A stretch of DNA of 12,332 bases. Source: Candidatus Pacearchaeota archaeon (GTDB lineage: Archaea; Nanobdellota; Nanobdellia; Pacearchaeales; GW2011-AR1). The DNA is taken from positions 1-12,332 of the forward strand of contig NZBV01000011.1 of the NCBI GenBank assembly GCA_002686355.1. The letters are read 5' to 3'. How positions within the stretch are numbered: the stretch's first letter is position 1; every line of letters starts with the position of its first letter. The translations under genes and the position numbers were made by a program. Shown here in pieces: positions 1 through 5,245 of the stretch. The notes under the pieces are model-generated. The model was not told where the DNA came from and made no database searches. It worked only from the letters and a program-made list of their open reading frames with translations.

Positions 1-1100
1 ATACAGACGGACAAAAAAGCAGAGGAGACATCCACATTCTTCTTATCGGAGATCCAGGTGTTGCAAAATCAGTTACTCTAAACTTCATGGCAAACATCTC
101 TCCAAAGGGAAGATATGTCGTTGGTAAATCTGCTTCAGGAGCAGGACTCACTGCAACAGTTGTGCGTGATGAATATCTGCGTGGCTGGAGTCTTGAAGCA
201 GGTGCAATGGTTTTATCAAACAAGGGTTTGGTCTGTATAGATGAACTGGAAAAAATGGATCCAAGTGATAGAAGTGCAATGCATGAAGCAATGGAACAAC
301 AGACAGTCACAATCTCAAAGGCAAATGTTCAAGCAACTCTAAGAGCTGAAACATCTGTGCTCGCAGCAGCAAATCCAAAATTCGGAAGGTTTGACCCCTA
401 TCAGTCAATTGCCCAACAGATTGACATCCCTCCAACATTAATCAACAGGTTTGATGTCATCTTCACGCTCCGGGATATTCCTGACAGGGAAAATGACCAA
501 AAGATTGCAACACATGTGCTAACAGAACATCAAAAAGAAGGAGAAGCCATGTTAATCCCACGAGAACTTTTCAGAAAATATGTTGCATATTCAAAACAAA
601 GAATAAAACCAAAACTGAGCGATGAAGCAGTTGAAGAAATAAAAAAATTCTATGTTGACCTAAGAAACAGGCCTATTGCTTCTGAAAGCGCACTAAGACC
701 AATTCCTATTTCTGCAAGACAACTTCAGGCATTAATAAGAATGGCAGAAGCATCTGCAAAATTAAAACTAAAAAAACAAGTCACAGTCAATGACTCAAGA
801 ATAGCAATTGAATTAATGAAATACTATCTCATGCAGGTTGGTTATGACTATGAATCAAAAACCTTTGATATTGACAAAATAACACTTGGCAGGACTGCTT
901 CTCAAAGAAATAAGGTCTTTACAGTAAGAGAAACAATCAACGAACTAGAAGGAAAAGTCGGGGAGTTAATCCCAGTTGAAGAAATAGAAAATGAGCTAGA
1001 AGACAAATTAACAAAAAATGAAATTGAGGACGCTCTGGTAGAACTTGAAAAGCATAGTATAATCTTCAAGCCACGAAAAGGCTATGTCCAAAGGATGTGA
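1..1100 (+). CDS. mcm: MCM replicative helicase, C-terminal part (5' end outside window)
   Basis: Replicative DNA helicase subunit; the family forms a hexameric AAA+ ring that unwinds DNA at the fork. The open frame enters from the left edge (first full codon at position 3) and gives about 365 residues, so the N-terminal OB/zinc domain lies outside the window. Visible in order: Walker A GDPGVAKS (48-71), the hairpin region, Walker B VCIDELEKMD (about 231-260), sensor 1 AAANPKFGRFD (about 367-397), the arginine-finger segment INRFD (about 439-453), then a helical lid and a C-terminal winged-helix of about 75 residues ending KPRKGYVQRM before TGA. No intein interrupts the Walker A or Walker B regions, where MCM inteins often sit. 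RPA follows 176 nt downstream on the same strand, a functionally related pairing. Identification is near certain; the true start is not visible. Confidence 0.97.
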   Translation, partial: TDGQKSRGDIHILLIGDPGVAKSVTLNFMANISPKGRYVVGKSASGAGLTATVVRDEYLRGWSLEAGAMVLSNKGLVCIDELEKMDPSDRSAMHEAMEQQTVTISKANVQATLRAETSVLAAANPKFGRFDPYQSIAQQIDIPPTLINRFDVIFTLRDIPDRENDQKIATHVLTEHQKEGEAMLIPRELFRKYVAYSKQRIKPKLSDEAVEEIKKFYVDLRNRPIASESALRPIPISARQLQALIRMAEASAKLKLKKQVTVNDSRIAIELMKYYLMQVGYDYESKTFDIDKITLGRTASQRNKVFTVRETINELEGKVGELIPVEEIENELEDKLTKNEIEDALVELEKHSIIFKPRKGYVQRM

Positions 1101-1180
1101 TTTCATTTAAGGATACAAATAATTAAATACCGAAATAATAAAAACAACACAATAGATTTAACAAGCGAAAAACAGAACAA

Positions 1181-1201
1181 TAATCTTTTTGAAAAAGATT
1201 A
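1181..1201. repeat. Perfect 10-bp inverted repeat after mcm
   Basis: TAATCTTTTT and AAAAAGATTA are exact reverse complements around a single G. A second inverted repeat follows at once, GACAAA at 1202-1207 with TTTGTC at 1215-1220 (7-nt loop), and then a small GC hairpin at 1249-1260. The location, 80 nt after the mcm stop and 76 nt before the RPA start, fits a transcription terminator, a processing site or a structured RPA leader. The sequence alone does not decide between these. Confidence 0.6.
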
Positions 1202-1248
1202 GACAAAACAAAACTTTGTCATAATGTCGGTTTTGAGCTAGTCAATCA

Positions 1249-1260
1249 GCGCACCAGCGC
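1249..1260. repeat. GC-rich mini-hairpin upstream of the RPA gene
   Basis: GCGC, loop ACCA, GCGC. It is only 4 bp but wholly G/C, in a region that is otherwise mostly A/T. It ends 16 nt before the RPA start codon, so it would lie in the leader of any transcript running in from mcm. Nine bases (TCAGCGCAC, 1246-1254) recur at 6030-6038 in the long hairpin downstream of ftsZ. Confidence 0.4.
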
Positions 1261-1276
1261 CTAACTTCAAACAAAA

Positions 1277-1900
1277 ATGCCAGAACAATTCAAGAGACAC
1301 ATTGCATTCAAACTAAGAATCGGAGATATCCTAATTGGAAAGCCAGTAATGGACGGAGAGAGATTTAGTTTTCTTGAATTAGGAAACAGAAGAATCGTGA
1401 GAATAAACATTGTAGGAAACATAGTCGATAAATACGAAAGCGAAGGAGAGAAAAAATATATTTTTCTAACACTTGATGATGGTTCAGGTCAAATCCAGTT
1501 AAGAATCTTTGGAGATGATGTGGGAAAATTCCAGGCAATAAACCAAGGAGACACAGTTCTCGTAATCGGTGTTTTAAGAAACTGGAACAACAATACATAC
1601 ATCTCACCTGAAATTATAAGGGATCTTGATCCAAAATATCTTCTTGTAAGAAAACTTGAAATGGAAAAAGAAAGAAGCAAAGATCCAAGTGCAGTTCCAA
1701 GAGAACAAATCGCCGCAGTAAAAGACAAAATTCTAGGCACAATAAAAAATGCAGAGGAAAGCGGAGGCATTGATGTTGATCAAATAATAATGAACTTGCG
1801 AGACATCTCACCAGAAATAATCAATCAGGAAATTCAAAAATTCATCGCAGAAGGGATTATTTTTGAACCAAGACCAGGGAGAGTTAGATATTTAGGATGA
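1277..1900 (+). CDS. RPA-family single-stranded DNA-binding protein (OB fold plus winged helix)
   Basis: Binds ssDNA during replication and repair; resembles archaeal RPA32/RPA2-type subunits. The 207-residue protein has one OB-fold at about residues 38-120 (RIVRINIVGNIV, the strand YIFLTLDDGSGQIQLRIFGDD, then GDTVLVIGVLRNWNNNTYISPE). A charged linker follows (MEKERSKDPSAVPREQ), then a C-terminal winged-helix-like region at about 140-207 ending GIIFEPRPGRVRYLG, which echoes the MCM C-terminus (IIFKPRKGYVQRM). The ATG is not preceded by a TATA box at the usual leaderless distance, unlike most genes here. It is therefore probably read with mcm or from a distant promoter, through the inverted repeats at 1181-1260. 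The TGA stop abuts the convergent remnant at 1901. Family assignment is firm; the exact subunit name is not. Confidence 0.92.
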   Translation: MPEQFKRHIAFKLRIGDILIGKPVMDGERFSFLELGNRRIVRINIVGNIVDKYESEGEKKYIFLTLDDGSGQIQLRIFGDDVGKFQAINQGDTVLVIGVLRNWNNNTYISPEIIRDLDPKYLLVRKLEMEKERSKDPSAVPREQIAAVKDKILGTIKNAEESGGIDVDQIIMNLRDISPEIINQEIQKFIAEGIIFEPRPGRVRYLG

Positions 1901-2223
1901 TTAGTCTTTACTTTCAGTCACAGTATATTTTACCTCAATTGCATAAAACGTCAATTTATCCTTAAATAATTTTTCAGAAAGCTTTATGGCTCTTTCCTCA
2001 TATCCTGGTCTACGAAGCTCAATTTCAAATTCTTCAGAATTAACAGACCCAATTCTCCTATACCAATGTTCCTTTAATTCAAATTCTTTTTCAGAAAAAA
2101 CAAGCCTTACTACAACAAAAATCCAAAAACTTTTTTAGGAATACCCCAGATTTTTAAGTGTCGTTTTCTAATTTCATTTTTCTTTTTTACTTTTTCTTCA
2201 AATTTATATTCAACTTTGACCAT
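1901..2223 (-). pseudogene. Interrupted small gene of unknown function (two adjacent in-frame stops)
   Basis: Reading leftward from ATG at 2221-2223 gives 37 residues (starting MVKVEYKFEEKVKKK), then consecutive TAG (2110-2112) and TAA (2107-2109). The same frame then stays open for 68 more codons (FSEKEFELKEHWYRRIGS onward, ending KYTVTESKD) to TAA at 1901-1903. Both halves look coding: charged, balanced, with alternating strand-like patterns. A second frame across the break reads IFVVVRLVF, so compensating indels there are possible. Alternatives are a 37-aa gene followed by a 66-aa gene from the TTG at 2101-2103. The ATG lies about 25 nt from a TATA box (TTTATAAA, 2245-2252) shared with the divergent aIF2-beta gene, so the locus was or is transcribed. 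I do not recognise the family. Confidence 0.5.
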
Positions 2224-2244
2224 AATCCTTCCACTCTTCAACTT

Positions 2245-2262
2245 TTTATAAAAATTTATATA
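2245..2262. promoter_or_regulatory. Divergent promoter with overlapping TATA boxes
   Basis: TTTATAAA (2245-2252) is placed about 25 nt upstream of the minus-strand ATG at 2223, and TTTATATA (2255-2262) about 26 nt upstream of the aIF2-beta ATG at 2284. Both spacings match archaeal TATA-to-start distance, so both transcripts would begin at or next to their start codons. An SD-like GGAAGG sits just before the minus-strand ATG but would fall outside a leaderless message. Confidence 0.7.
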
Positions 2263-2283
2263 CTCCAATCCCACACTTAAATT

Positions 2284-2691
2284 ATGGAATATGAAAAACT
2301 TCTGGACGAAGCATACAAGAAAGTAAAACAAATAGATATATCCGACGGAAGATTTGAAATACCAAAAATAAAAGGTCATTTCCAGGGAAAGAAAACAATT
2401 CTCACTAACTTTTTTCAAATTGCATCACATGTTAGAAGAAATCCTGAACATTTTCAGAAATTTTTACTTAAAGAATTAGCAGCAGCAGGACAAAAAGAAG
2501 GAGACAGGTTGGTATTAAATAAAAAAGTCCCAAGTAAAAAAATAAATCCAAAAATAGAACAATATGTCAAAGAGTTTGTTCTGTGCAAAGAATGTGGAAA
2601 ACCAGACACAGAAATAAAAAAAGAAGACAGGCTGACATTCATTCATTGCCTGGCCTGCGGTGCAAAACACTCAGTGAGAGGAAAAATATAA
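2284..2691 (+). CDS. Translation initiation factor aIF2 subunit beta
   Basis: Beta subunit of the heterotrimeric archaeal initiation factor 2, which delivers Met-tRNAi to the small ribosomal subunit. The 135-residue length is normal for the archaeal protein. Visible: an N-terminal helix (MEYEKLLDEAYKKV) that contacts the gamma subunit; the central alpha-beta domain with FEIPKIKGHFQGKKTILTNF and HVRRNPEHFQKFLLKELAAAG; and a C-terminal zinc ribbon with CKEC (C101, C104) and CLAC (C122, C125), followed by HSVRGKI. The ATG is about 26 nt from TTTATATA, so the mRNA is probably leaderless. It heads a plus-strand run with DUF5679 and DUF424 proteins and lies near aIF1A and a KH protein, a translation-initiation neighbourhood. 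Confidence 0.96.
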   Translation: MEYEKLLDEAYKKVKQIDISDGRFEIPKIKGHFQGKKTILTNFFQIASHVRRNPEHFQKFLLKELAAAGQKEGDRLVLNKKVPSKKINPKIEQYVKEFVLCKECGKPDTEIKKEDRLTFIHCLACGAKHSVRGKI

Positions 2692-2770
2692 ATCAAAACC
2701 CTTAAAAAGAAAATTTTCCTATAGATTTTAACAAATTCTTCGGAATTTTAACTAAACAAAGGAGATAAAA

Positions 2771-2932
2771 ATGCCAAGAGGATATTGTGTTAAGTGCGGA
2801 AGACAGGACAAATCAAAAGGTATGAAAGAGATAAAAAGCCCTCAGAAGACAACAACGTCTAAGGGGAAAGCGATGATAAAAGGCAAATGCCCTGATTGTG
2901 GAACAACTGTCTGTACTTTTAAAGTAGATTAA
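2771..2932 (+). CDS. DUF5679 family zinc-ribbon small protein
   Basis: A 53-residue protein with two CxxC pairs: YCVKCG (C6, C9) and KGKCPDCGT (C40, C43), separated by a lysine/serine-rich middle and ending VCTFKVD. The pattern YCVKC, then a basic stretch, then GKCPxCGT matches the DUF5679 family, short archaeal and phage-borne zinc-ribbon proteins of unknown function. One zinc ion is the likely ligand (family inference). The start is supported by an SD-like GGAG (2761-2764) about 6 nt before the ATG, unlike most neighbours, which look leaderless. It lies 79 nt after aIF2-beta and 29 nt before the DUF424 gene, so co-transcription is likely. A role near the ribosome is suggested only by neighbourhood. 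Confidence 0.85.
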   Translation: MPRGYCVKCGRQDKSKGMKEIKSPQKTTTSKGKAMIKGKCPDCGTTVCTFKVD

Positions 2933-2961
2933 TTTTTAAATCATTTATTTCTCAGATAATC

Positions 2962-3258
2962 ATGTTTATAAAAATTCATGAATCATACAGAGATATAGTC
3001 GCGATATGCGACAAAGAACTTCTTGGGAAAAAATTTGAAGAGGGAAAATTCCAGCTTGATGCAAAAGAATCTTTTTTCAAGGGAGACGAATGTTCAGAGG
3101 GAAAAACAAAAGAGATTATCTCAAAGATATCAGCAGAAGATGCAACATTCAACATCATCGGAGAAAAATCAGTTCAATGTGCTCTTGATTGCAACATAAT
3201 TTCAGAAGACGGAATCAAGAAAATTAGAGGCATTCCTTTTGCTTTGGTCTTATTGTAA
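2962..3258 (+). CDS. DUF424 domain-containing protein
   Basis: A 98-residue archaeal protein matching the DUF424 pattern: N-terminal MFIKIHESYRDIVAICDKELLGKKFEEGKFQLD, then ESFFKGD, a helix (TKEIISKISAEDATFNIIGEKSV), and a C-terminal GIKKIRGIPFALVLL. The family is widespread in archaea and of unknown biochemical function; it is often found beside translation and RNA genes, as here. There is no signal peptide or membrane segment. The ATG follows an A/T-rich stretch 29 nt after the DUF5679 stop, so it may be read from the aIF2-beta transcript. Family call is based on remembered conserved blocks (CDKELLGK, FFKG). Confidence 0.82.
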   Translation: MFIKIHESYRDIVAICDKELLGKKFEEGKFQLDAKESFFKGDECSEGKTKEIISKISAEDATFNIIGEKSVQCALDCNIISEDGIKKIRGIPFALVLL

Positions 3259-3388
3259 TTATTCAAAAGAGTTATTCTCTAATAAATTTAAGCTCACTAA
3301 CACATGATTAATTACTAAAACTAAATCCCAAACTATTAATCAATAAATTACTGGACACATCTTAACAACAATTTTAAGGTTACATTAA
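3259..3388. other. AT-rich gap without a recognised gene
   Basis: Between the DUF424 stop and the end of the minus-strand remnant at 3389 the sequence is A/T-rich, with stops in all frames on both strands and no clear hairpin. It probably holds only 3' ends of the two converging transcripts. Confidence 0.5.
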
Positions 3389-3602
3389 TTAATCAATCGT
3401 GCGATAACACTTAACTTTTTCAATTACTTCAACAACTTTAATATCCCCCTTTCTTTTCAAAAATTTCCCATTTAAAACTATCTGTCTTATCAAAACAATA
3501 ATCCATAGAATTCCTAAGACTATTTCTTGCCTCCTCAAAAGTTCAAAATCTCCAAGGAGAATAATCGTCTCTTCCAAAATATCTAAGTCCATAAATTATC
3601 AT
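3389..3602 (-). pseudogene. Interrupted small gene (in-frame TGA plus frameshift in a G run)
   Basis: From ATG at 3600-3602 the minus strand reads MIIYGLRYFGRDDYSPWRF, meets TGA (3543-3545), then continues TFEEARNSLRNSMDYC and FDKTDSFKWEIFEKK. At the GGGGG run near 3446, loss of one G would join it to GDIKVVEVIEKVKCYRTID and TAA at 3389. That gives about 71 codons with one nonsense codon and one frameshift. The aromatic, mixed composition looks like real protein. The ATG is about 22 nt from the TATA palindrome at 3620-3627 that also drives aIF1A. An alternative is an intact 67-codon frame from ATG 3590-3592 (MDLDILEETI onward), hydrophobic and Ile/Leu-rich; this could be a small membrane protein but looks more like an out-of-frame reading. 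Function unknown. Confidence 0.5.
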
Positions 3603-3619
3603 GTTCCTTTAACAGCAAC

Positions 3620-3627
3620 TTTATAAA
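3620..3627. promoter_or_regulatory. Palindromic TATA box serving aIF1A and the divergent remnant
   Basis: TTTATAAA is its own reverse complement. Its centre is about 25 nt upstream of the aIF1A ATG (3649) and about 22 nt from the minus-strand ATG at 3602, so the same eight bases could position transcription both ways. Confidence 0.65.
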
Positions 3628-3648
3628 ACTATTTTCTTTCAATTTATA

Positions 3649-3975
3649 ATGAAACCAAAAAAATTTCTTCCAAATCCAAACGAGCCAAGAATAAAGCGGG
3701 CAAAACTTCCGCGAGAAGGAGAAGTGATTGGGACAATTGACCAACGTTTAGGAGGAAACAGAATGAGTGTTATTTGTCTTGACGGAAAAACAAGAAACTG
3801 CAGAGTCCCAGGAAGACTAAGAAGACGATTATGGCTACGCCCAAACGACGTTGTGATTGTCCAACCATGGGAACTAGACGACACAAAAGGCGATCTACTC
3901 TTCAAATACCCTGGGAATCAAATCGAATGGCTAAAAGCAAACGGCTATTTGAAAACAGAAAGTATGGAATTTTAA
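3649..3975 (+). CDS. Translation initiation factor aIF1A
   Basis: Archaeal homologue of eIF1A, which binds the A site of the small subunit during initiation. The 108-residue protein has a basic N-terminal tail (MKPKKFLPNPNEPRIKRAKLP) and an S1-type OB-fold at about residues 22-95 (GEVIGTIDQRLGGNRMSVICLDGKTRNCRVPGRLRRRLWLRPNDVVIV in family order, given here as key blocks). A C-terminal helix and tail follow (NQIEWLKANGYL). The motif RVPGRLRRRLWLRPNDVV is diagnostic. The start fits a leaderless message from TTTATAAA at 3620-3627. The KH protein begins 36 nt after the stop. In many archaea a RIO kinase gene sits with this pair; none is between them here. Confidence 0.96.
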   Translation: MKPKKFLPNPNEPRIKRAKLPREGEVIGTIDQRLGGNRMSVICLDGKTRNCRVPGRLRRRLWLRPNDVVIVQPWELDDTKGDLLFKYPGNQIEWLKANGYLKTESMEF

Positions 3976-4011
3976 GGAAAAACTTAAAACTATTTGTTTC
4001 TTTATCAAATT

Positions 4012-4512
4012 ATGAAAAAATTAATCATTGAAAAACTTCCAAGAATAATAAAGAACAGGAAAAAACTTGAACTAAAATTAAATGTAAAAATAACAAATCG
4101 CGGAAAAGAAATTTTTATAGAAGGTAAACCAGAAGACGAATTTACAGCAGAAAAAGTAATTGATGCCTTGAACTTTGGTTTTCCTTTTTTAACTGCACTC
4201 AAAATAAAAGAAGACGAATACGAATTTGAAATTCTAAACATCAAAGACCACACAAAAAGAAAAGATCTAAAGATGATAAGAGCAAGAATTATCGGAACAA
4301 AGGGCAAGACCCTCAAAACCCTCAGCGATTTGACAAATTGCTATCTTGAACTAAAAAATAATGAAATGGGAATCATCGGCTCACCAGAAAAAATTAAAAA
4401 CGCACAAGAAGCAGTTATCTCAATAATCAAAGGCTCAAAACAGAGTAATGTATATTCTTATTTAGAAAAACATCAAGTCAAACCAACAGAAGATTTAGGA
4501 TTAAGGGAATAA
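4012..4512 (+). CDS. KH-domain RNA-binding protein, Pno1/Dim2/Krr1-like
   Basis: Archaeal relative of Pno1/Dim2, an RNA-binding factor of small-subunit rRNA maturation that associates with initiation factors. The 166-residue protein has two KH-type units. KH1 (about 1-70, KLPRIIKNRKKLELKLNVKI, then EKVIDALNFGF) lacks a clear GxxG loop, as is usual in this family. KH2 (about 85-150) has MIRARIIGTKGKTLKTLSDL with GTKG as its RNA-gripping loop, then YLELKNNEMGIIGSPEKI. I chose ATG 4012 over the in-frame ATG 3994 because the TATA-like ACTTAAAAC (3982-3990) is about 26 nt upstream of 4012, matching the leaderless pattern of its neighbours. The 3' end overlaps the convergent gene at 4501 by 12 nt. 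Placement after aIF1A supports the assignment. Confidence 0.9.
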   Translation: MKKLIIEKLPRIIKNRKKLELKLNVKITNRGKEIFIEGKPEDEFTAEKVIDALNFGFPFLTALKIKEDEYEFEILNIKDHTKRKDLKMIRARIIGTKGKTLKTLSDLTNCYLELKNNEMGIIGSPEKIKNAQEAVISIIKGSKQSNVYSYLEKHQVKPTEDLGLRE

Positions 4513-4707
4513 ACGTTCCTTTAACTCAGGAAGGTTATAAAATAATTTTACTCCATTATAGATATTGTTAAATTTCTTTGGTCTCGGTCTTATTCTAAAC
4601 TCAGTTCCTTCAAACAATTTTGAAGATACTTCAAAAAAGCTTTTTTCTGCTTTGCTACCACTTACATCTTGCCAAATAGCCCTTTTTCTTAATTCATTTG
4701 TTTCCAT
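4501..4707 (-). CDS. Small conserved-looking hypothetical protein (68 aa)
   Basis: An intact 68-residue frame on the minus strand, METNELRKRAIWQDVS at the start, GTEFRIRPRPKKFNNIY in the middle and LPELKERLFP at the end. It is basic (arginine/lysine rich), soluble, with no signal peptide, membrane segment or metal site. It has its own TATA box (AATTTATAG, 4731-4739) about 28 nt upstream of the ATG, so it is probably transcribed as a leaderless message, convergent with the KH gene, with a 12-nt overlap of the 3' ends. I do not recognise the family; the RPRPK segment might contact nucleic acid, but that is a guess. Confidence 0.65.
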   Translation of the reverse strand: METNELRKRAIWQDVSGSKAEKSFFEVSSKLFEGTEFRIRPRPKKFNNIYNGVKLFYNLPELKERLFP

Positions 4708-4789
4708 ACTTAAAGGATTAAAAGAAAACTAATTTATAGACTTTTTGTGCAAGAACGACTTATTATGCAAAACTTATCATCCCAAAAGA

Positions 4790-4797
4790 TTTATATA
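4790..4797 (+). promoter_or_regulatory. TATA box of the tRNA-Asn gene
   Basis: TTTATATA preceded by CCAAAAGA, which resembles a purine-rich BRE. Initiation about 26 nt downstream (about 4820) would leave a 5' leader of roughly 28 nt before the tRNA, to be removed by RNase P. Confidence 0.6.
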
Positions 4798-4862
4798 TTT
4801 ATTACAAGATTTTAGATAAGCATCTAATTAAAGGATTGGATGAATTTGTCCCGGTAGCTCAG

Positions 4863-4901
4863 ACTTTTTCATCGTCATAAAAAAGCGATAAAAAGGAGCA
4901 A
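4863..4901 (+). other. tRNA intron 1 (D-loop, position 15/16, 39 nt)
   Basis: Bulge-helix-bulge: the exon D-stem strand GCTC (4857-4860) pairs with GAGC inside the intron (4896-4899). The 5' bulge is AGA (4861-4863), cut after AG. The 3' bulge is AAT (4900-4902), cut after AA. The intron body is a hairpin: CTTTTT (4864-4869) with AAAAAG (4890-4895), a bulged C, and ATCG (4871-4874) with CGAT (4886-4889), closing an 11-nt loop. Removing these 39 nt gives GCTCAG joined to TTGGTAGAGC, the standard archaeal D-arm. The outer exon helix is weak, so this would be a relaxed motif. Confidence 0.85.
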
Positions 4902-4923
4902 TTGGTAGAGCGCATGGCTGTTA

Positions 4924-4939
4924 CGTTAAGTTCGTAGAA
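4924..4939 (+). other. tRNA intron 2 (anticodon loop, position 37/38, 16 nt)
   Basis: Central helix: CTGT of the anticodon loop (4918-4921) with GTAG of the intron (4934-4937), two Watson-Crick and two G-T pairs. The 5' bulge is TAC (4922-4924), cut after TA; the 3' bulge is AAA (4938-4940), cut after AA. Excision restores the seven-base loop CTGTTAA. The inner helix is almost absent because the intron is only 16 nt. Confidence 0.85.
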
Positions 4940-5028
4940 ACCATGGTGCCGTAGGTTCGAGTCCTACCCGGGACGTTTTAGATTCTCAGGATAAAAATTT
5001 ATTTGGAGTTAAAACAAATAAAGTTATT

Positions 5029-5196
5029 ATGACTTTATGGACTAGATATTTAAGCGAAATAGCAGTTGATGTAGTGATTGGATTAGACAATCACCTTCTT
5101 GGAAGAGCTACAAAAAAAGAAGAGTTATTTGAAATAAGAGATTTTTGCGCAATCTTTTCAGAAAAATCAATGGGATATGAAAAGAACATGATTTAA
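5029..5196 (+). CDS. Possible small protein (55 aa), unknown
   Basis: An open frame of 55 codons beginning MTLWTRYLSEIAVDVVIGLD, continuing LGRATKKEELFEIRDF and ending MGYEKNMI before TAA. Composition is balanced and protein-like, and an A/T-rich TATA-like ATTTATTT (about 4996-5003) lies about 28 nt upstream. A GGAG-like TTGGAGTT also precedes it but too far away to decide the start. There is no recognised domain, cysteine pair or membrane segment. It lies between the tRNA and the nitroreductase on the same strand. It could equally be the remnant of a longer gene. Confidence 0.4.
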   Translation: MTLWTRYLSEIAVDVVIGLDNHLLGRATKKEELFEIRDFCAIFSEKSMGYEKNMI

Positions 5197-5216
5197 TTAA
5201 TTCCCTTTCCACTAAT

Positions 5217-5224
5217 TTTATAAA
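5217..5224 (+). promoter_or_regulatory. TATA box of the nitroreductase gene
   Basis: TTTATAAA centred about 25 nt upstream of the ATG at 5246, giving a leaderless message. Confidence 0.65.
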
Positions 5225-5245
5225 CATCTCCTTCGTTTATCAATC

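Larger units (their letters stand above)
4848..4975 (+). tRNA. tRNA-Asn(GTT) with two introns
   Basis: The exons fold into a complete 73-nt tRNA. The acceptor GTCCCGG (4848-4854) pairs with CCGGGAC (4968-4974), with discriminator G at 4975. The D-stem is GCTC (4857-4860) with GAGC (4908-4911). The anticodon stem is CATGG (4913-4917) with CCATG (4941-4945), and the loop, after splicing, is CTGTTAA with anticodon GTT. The variable loop is GTGCC. The T-arm is GTAGG, loop TTCGAGT, CCTAC (4951-4967). Intron 1 (4863-4901) interrupts the D-loop between positions 15 and 16, leaving the canonical AGTTGGTA loop. Intron 2 (4924-4939) is at 37/38. Each splice junction pair can form a 3-nt bulge, 4-bp helix, 3-nt bulge. 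CCA is not encoded; TTTTA follows at once and may end transcription. tRNA-Asn is a potential substrate of the GatA/GatB enzyme encoded later in the window. Confidence 0.95.
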
